Positions 58,862-64,000 of a stretch of 64,000 nucleotides of DNA are shown piece after piece. This DNA comes from Solanum dulcamara (Eukaryota > Streptophyta > Magnoliopsida > Solanales > Solanaceae), in contig NC_077238.1 of assembly GCF_947179165.1 (NCBI RefSeq), positions 80,753,757 through 80,817,756 on the forward strand, in the 5' to 3' direction. The position numbers were made by a program, and so were the translations under genes. The notes beneath the pieces are model-generated. The model searched no databases, had not been told where the DNA came from, and worked only from the letters and a program-made list of their open reading frames with translations. The first letter of the stretch is position 1. Every line of letters starts with the position of its first letter.

Positions 58862-60575
58862 ATATAAACGTACCAGAATAATTCATCAAGTGACATCATA
58901 TAACCAAGTTGGTTTCAACTTCTTTTTTTATGAGCTATTATTTTATTAATTATAATCTTGACTAATTTGATTCAAAAAAATAATAAAAAAAGAAGTTAGT
59001 TATCAACAGTTGCTAAATTAATACATAAATAAAAATTAACAATTATTTATATGGTATTAATTAGCTGTGATTTTGCTATTAGAATCAGATGAACAATCAA
59101 AATGGATTTGTCAAATAAGACAGTTAACCAAGCTAATAAACTATTTTATTGGGATAAAAAAATATTTTTTTTCCAATTCAATATCATTGTAGACCATAGT
59201 TTTAATTAATTTCCTTATTTATCCTGTTACTATCCTTTATTTTATTATTGTTTTGCTTATATAATATGGAGTTGTGGACCATGAAGGTATTAAAGCAATA
59301 AAAGAAGTTTTGAGGAGGAAATGGCACAACGTGAGTATTGAAATTCGATTTGTATTTGAATTCGCACGTGTCTAAGTGCGACACTTTCAATATAATTTTT
59401 CTGGGATCTCAAGCATTCTGCACAATATGCAATATTTCAGATTTATTCTATGAAGTATTGAGAATGATTAATTGTTTGTTACCAAAAAAATACACCACAA
59501 AATCTTTATATTAGTAATTAAAGATGTTTAATTTGTTTTTTTTGTTAATAATGTGAAAAAAGGATGTAATTAGAACCAACCTACAAGTTTGACTTAGAGA
59601 CATGTTGCTAAGCAATTAATAAGATGTATCAAGTACTTAATTAACACTAATTTAAACCTAATTAACTAATTCAACTTACTCTTAACAACTACAAGAAAAG
59701 AAATTGTAGAGAAAAAAGGAGTAATAATTAGATAGTTTAATTTATATGTAACAATAGAGTACATGTACAAATTTTACTCTATCAACTAAAATATTGATTC
59801 ACTTTGACACAATGTTTTCCTTCAAATAAAAATATGAAAAAAGATTGGCTAGTAGAATACTTTTATAATGATAAATTCAGAAACTGAATTTTATGAATTT
59901 TTACAGAAATTGAATTTTATGAATTTTTACGGTAATCTCAACTTAATATACATTAATAATTAATGACGGAGTTAAAATTTTAATTTTATGAATTTAAATT
60001 TTAAAATGATTTCTTCAAGTGTTCACAGCCAAATTCTAAACTTAATATTAACACATATTAAAAAAAAATTAAAACACAAAGTCATTATTTGAGCAAAAAT
60101 TACTGAAATCGATCAAATTTGTACCTTGTTAATAACTGAGTTCGTTAATATTAATTATATTATTCTCTTTTTAATACAGACACAAAATCTACCAAATTCA
60201 CGTATAGTCCTACGTCAAAGGTGCACACTTTAATTAATTTTACGAAGTAACTTCTACAGTAACGTGGTAATAGTCTAATGGACCTCCCTAAAGTTACAGG
60301 TAGATAATTTTTTAGATAATGGTGTATTTATTAAAATCCACAAACAATAATAAAATTATTACTCCATTATGATTTAAAAAATACAAAAAATAATTTTAGC
60401 TGGTGTGGGGTTATTGAGGCTCATATATGAGCTGGATCCACGCTCACTGGAGAGACCCCACAATACTGTATTACTATAAAAAAATATTATTTTAAAAAAA
60501 TAAATATAAATTCGATAGTAATATTTATTTTAATAATAATAATAATAATATAAACAAGATAAAACCCCCCAAAAA
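58862..60575. other. Intergenic DNA of block B left of response-regulator copy 5
   Basis: B-only up to about 59813, then shared again with block A (38960-39585). It contains 'aataataataataatata' near 60533. No gene is supported. Confidence 0.4.
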
Positions 60576-60970
60576 ATAAAAAAAATTGACAACTCCAAGC
60601 ACAAACACCCATGTTCTTCATCTCTTCCAGCATACACAATAAAAATATATAAATTGTAATTTTCATCCCTTTGTTTTCTCTTTTTGTTCTTCTCTTCCTC
60701 TTAAAGTCCCCCCAAAAAAAAAAATTAAAAAAATATCTTCTTAAAAAAATTTTAAAAAAATTAAAAATTCTTCCTGTCTCTCTCTTTCTTGAAATTTTCT
60801 TTCAATAGGGTACTGATATGATTCCTTATGGATGTACCAATTAAGATATGTACTATTAACTTTTAAGATACTTTTGTTCTTGTTTGTGGGTATTTTTCTT
60901 TTTTTTTTCAATTTTTCATACATATTTCCATGTAAATTTGTTGAAAAAATTTCAAAAATTTGAAGAAAGT
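60576..60970 (+). promoter_or_regulatory. Proximal promoter and leader of response-regulator copy 5
   Basis: Pyrimidine-rich stretches (for example 'cttcctgtctctctctttct' near 60770) lead into a leader ('gatgtaccaattaagatatg' onward) that is shared with copy 3. Copy 1 has different DNA in this place. A TATA-like 'aaaaatatataaattg' lies near 60645. The exact transcription start is not known. Confidence 0.45.
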
Positions 60971-63050
60971 ATGAATCTTGGTGTTGGGTCAGTGGTGAAA
61001 AACATGTCTGGTGCTAGTTGTAGTGTTTCTTGGAAATCCGGTAGTAGTGATAAAGTTTCCGACCAGTTTCCGGCAGGTTTAAGAGTACTTGTTGTAGATG
61101 ATGATCCTACTTGTCTAAGGATCTTGGAGAAGATGCTTAGGAATTGCCACTATGAAGGTATTAAAAATTTCACCTTTTTGATGGTTATATAAACTATGTA
61201 TTTTGTAAATCAAGAATGGTACTTTGAGTGTTTCTTCAAGAGTTGACCTTTATATTGATGTTCATTAGTTAGTAAAGTTCCAGTCTTTGTTGTTTTTTTG
61301 CTTTTTATGTTGAGTTTGAGCTTGTGGAGAGGATAGTGGATGTGTTTTTTGTACTTAATTTTGTTGGTTCCTTTGGATTTCAATAGAGAGTATGATTGAT
61401 GCGTAGAATTTGATTTTCATGAGATTTGGATATGATAAGTTGGGAATTGATGATAAAAGTTTGGATCACATATTGAACTTCTCTTTCTGCTCCTTAGTTT
61501 ATTAAAGTTAAAGTCTTTCTGCTCCTTAGTGGATATGTTTTTTAAAATTAATTTAGTTGGTTTCATGAGATTTGGAAATTATAAGTTTGGGAATTCATGA
61601 TGAAAGAAGATTTCTTTTTGGATCTCATATTGAACTTCTCTTGGTGCTCCTTAGTTTATTAAAGTTGAAGTCTTTGCTGTTCTTTTTCTTGTTTTATGTT
61701 GAATTTGAGCTTGGAGAGGATAGTGGATGTGTCTTTTTTACTTAATTTGGTTGGTTCCTATGGGTTTCAATAGAGAGTATGATTGATGTGTAGAATTTGA
61801 TTTTCATGTGATTTGGATATGATAAGTTGGGAGTTCATAATGAAAGAAGATTTCTTTTTGGATCTCCTATTGACCTTCTCTCGGTGCTCCTTAGTGTTCA
61901 AGTCTTTGTATTCTTCTTTTTGTTTTTTTATGCTGAATTTGAGCTTGTGGAGAGGATAGTGGATGTGTTTTTTTAACTTAATTTTGTTGGTTTCCTTGGA
62001 TTCGAAGGATTAGCATAAATCAAAAGAGAGTATGATTGATGTACAAGATTTGATTTTCGTGAGATTTTGAAATGATAAGATGGGAATTCATGATTGAAGA
62101 AGACTTCTTTTTGGATCTCCTATTGACCTTCTCTTGGTGCTCCCTCTTGGTGCTTCGTAGTTTATTAAAGTTCAACGTCTGTCATTCTTTTCTTTTTTCA
62201 TGTTGAGTTTGAATTTGTGGAGAGGATAGAGAATGTGTTTTTGTGCTTAATTAGGTTGGTTGCTTTGGAGTTAAGAAGCATGTAGGATTAAGGATTTGAA
62301 GGATAGAATAAATCAATAAAGTGTATGATTGATATAAGATTTGATTTACACGAGATTATTCATTGTTTTCTCTCATAATTCATTCCAATTTTGTGATTCT
62401 TCCAGTCACCAAGTCTAATCGAGCAGAGCTTGCATTATCAATGCTCCGAGAAAACAGAAATGGTTTTGACATTGTTATTAGTGATGTGCACATGCCAGAC
62501 ATGGATGGTTTCAAACTTCTTGAGCATGTTGGTCTGGAAATGGACCTGCCTGTTATTAGTGAGTATCCCGTTTCATAGTAAAAACTGTATTTTTTTTCCA
62601 AGTTTTGTAACTGCTGATGGCGTACTAATTGATGGTATCTGATTTCCAATTATCATTGGCTAGTGATGTCTGCGGATGACAGTAAGGATGTCGTTATGAA
62701 AGGTGTTACTCATGGTGCATGTGATTATCTGATCAAACCGGTGCGTATCGAGGCATTGAAGAACATTTGGCAGCATGTGATTCGTAAAAAGAAGCACGAG
62801 TGGAAGGACAAAGATTTTGATCAATCAACAAGCGTGGAAGATGGAGATCAACAGCAGAAACCGCCAGAAGATGTCGATTATTCATCTTCAGCTAATGAAG
62901 GGAACTGGAAAAGCTCAAAGCGAAGAAAGGAGGAGGAAGATGAAACTGAAGAAAGGGATGATTCATCCACATTAAAGAAGCCACGTGTGGTTTGGTCGGT
63001 GGAGCTTCATCAACAGTTTGTACAAGCTGTCAACCAACTTGGAATTGACA
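60971..63050 (+). CDS. Type-B response regulator, copy 5 (exons 1-3, continues past the window)
   Basis: Exons 60971-61157, 62406-62558 and 62664-63050 join in phase to 242 codons plus one base. The receiver domain is complete: VVDDDP (D43-D45), phospho-acceptor D89 in [11 protein letters not shown] (GAT at 62483-62485), MSADDS and LIKPV. An acidic linker with SSKRRK follows, then the first part of the GARP domain ([24 protein letters not shown]) matching the family better than copy 1 does. Exon 3 ends with the same A|GTATG donor as in copy 1, so exon 4 (AVPKKILEL...) is expected beyond 64000. No defect is seen. The protein is a nuclear cytokinin-signalling transcription factor by family. This is probably the functional member of the array. 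Confidence 0.88.
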
Positions 63051-64000
63051 GTATGACCATTTACTTCTCGTGGCTATTTCTTTACCTTTGTATTTCGATG
63101 TGGCTGTGCTTCCATATTACTTGGGGTATTTCAGGTCCAGAGGAGTATATGCCTATTTATGATCTTTAGACCTGAAAGAAAGAGTTCTTCCTAGCTGAGC
63201 TAACCTCGTGGCGTAACCAAATTGATGTACTATTTTGCTAATGTTCCCTTTTTCATTTTTCTTTTTGTGGATTTCTGGCGTTGGGGAGGGGGACGAGGAT
63301 GTTTTTTCAGTCAGAGATACCGTTCCATTCATGTGATTCCTCATCAATGCAACTAGCTCCACCACTGAATTTCTGGTTTCATTCAAGTCTAGATAGGAAG
63401 CTATGGAAGTCGAGGATTAGGGTAGAAGGTTAGTAGGTAGCCGGGTGTTGTCGCATTTTATGTGGGAGAACTAGGGGGATAGCTTCGTCCTTTCCTCTTC
63501 TCACTAATGTTAGTATTATTTAGTAATCGCATAGTCTCTTATTCTTCTATATGTGGTACTATTTGTTGCTTCATTTGCTTATATCTTGCTATTTGGTTGT
63601 ATTTATCTTGCAATCCTGCTTCGATAACATTCCTTTTGAGCCCAGGGCCTTCGGAAACAACTTCTCTATCCCATAAAGGTAGGGGTAAGGTCTACATTAC
63701 ACCCTACCCTCCCCAAGCCCCACTTGGGGGATTACATTGGTTTTGTTGTTGTTGTCGTATTCAAGTCTATTCAGAAGATCTGTAGTTCGTTTCAAGTTTT
63801 AAATTTTTAGACCAGTTGCTTTATACTAAATTTCTAATTTCCTACTGCTAATTACCAAAAAACAAAAAAAAAGATATTTATCAGTTTTAACAGTTAATAG
63901 CACTTTATCAACTATATTTATCGTCTGCCCTTTTAAAGACGAGCCTATGGGCTATGGCTGATGAGGTATATGCCTTAGTGCCTTGTTGTCTACATTAATG
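63051..64000 (+). other. Intron 3 of response-regulator copy 5 (to the window edge)
   Basis: The intron matches intron 3 of copy 1 and contains the retroposon at 63392-63758. It lacks the ~170 bases found at 43858-44030 in copy 1. A 77-codon antisense frame (63153-63386) is identical to one in copy 1 and is not supported as a gene. Confidence 0.7.
63392..63758 (+). mobile_element. Non-LTR retroposon (TS-SINE / RTE-LINE 3' end) in intron 3, copy 5
   Basis: Orthologous to the element at 43463-43829, with the same attcaagtcta duplication (63381-63391 and 63759-63769). It has small differences, such as 'cccaagccccacttgggg' for 'cccagaccccacttcggg'. Confidence 0.82.

Larger units (their letters stand above)
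50838..60575. repeat. Segmental duplication, block B
   Basis: Second copy of the block at 33167-39585, in direct orientation, about 17.7 kb away. Substitutions between the blocks are few over most of the length, and most difference lies in a handful of indels (see block A). Confidence 0.9.

Noticed and set aside
1..64000. CRISPR arrays, bacterial operons, tRNA or rRNA genes
   Set aside because: The window is plant nuclear DNA. Tandem arrays lack unique spacers of constant size, and no complete tRNA or rRNA gene was seen, only tRNA-derived SINEs.

Overview
This is plant nuclear DNA: AT-rich, with spliced genes carrying GT-AG introns, a peroxisomal auxin-precursor enzyme, Bet v 1/PR-10 genes and type-B cytokinin response regulators. 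Solanaceae-type SINEs, hAT and Stowaway MITEs and LTR retrotransposon remnants fill the space between them. The SINE families and the PR-10 subtype (closest in my memory to potato STH-2) suggest a Solanaceae species. I cannot name the species from sequence alone.

Layout. 1-4.4 kb: a Ty3/gypsy reverse-transcriptase relic, then a ~175-bp tandem-repeat family interrupted by a ~68-bp tandem array. 4.6-5.4 kb: a broken pectinesterase pro-region (PMEI domain) pseudogene on the minus strand. 6.1-18.2 kb, minus strand: an apparently intact 17-exon gene for an IBR3/ACAD10-11-like protein (828 aa: phosphotransferase-like domain, acyl-CoA dehydrogenase, C-terminal SRL). Its introns hold a TRIM, a SINE, a 1.9-kb solo LTR and a hAT MITE. 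19.7-22 kb: a second, related 2.3-kb solo LTR. 22.4-32 kb: about 3.3-kb tandem units carrying three copies of a small unrecognised gene family, only the middle one with an open frame. 33.2 kb to the end: a large tandem segmental duplication of a block [PR-10 gene (minus strand), intergenic DNA, type-B response regulator (plus strand)].

The response-regulator part has been rearranged repeatedly. Copy 1 (40.1-46.5 kb) has five exons but breaks in exon 5 into copia gag sequence. Copies 2, 3 and 4 (47.7-50.8 kb) are partial modules joined end to end at short homologies. Copy 5 (61.0 kb to the window edge) looks like the healthy gene and continues past the window. Copies 1 and 3 encode Glu instead of the phospho-accepting Asp of the receiver domain, while copies 2 and 5 keep Asp. 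A copia insertion in intron 1 appears as a solo LTR in copy 1, as LTR plus gag at copy 2, and as an empty site in copies 3 and 5, which gives an internal record of the order of events.

I do not see a wholly new enzymatic system. The most unusual content is this response-regulator array with its natural Asp-to-Glu receiver and its gag-truncated protein, followed by the small orphan gene family. Exon limits were set by hand from splice sites, reading phase and family knowledge. No alignment or search was run.
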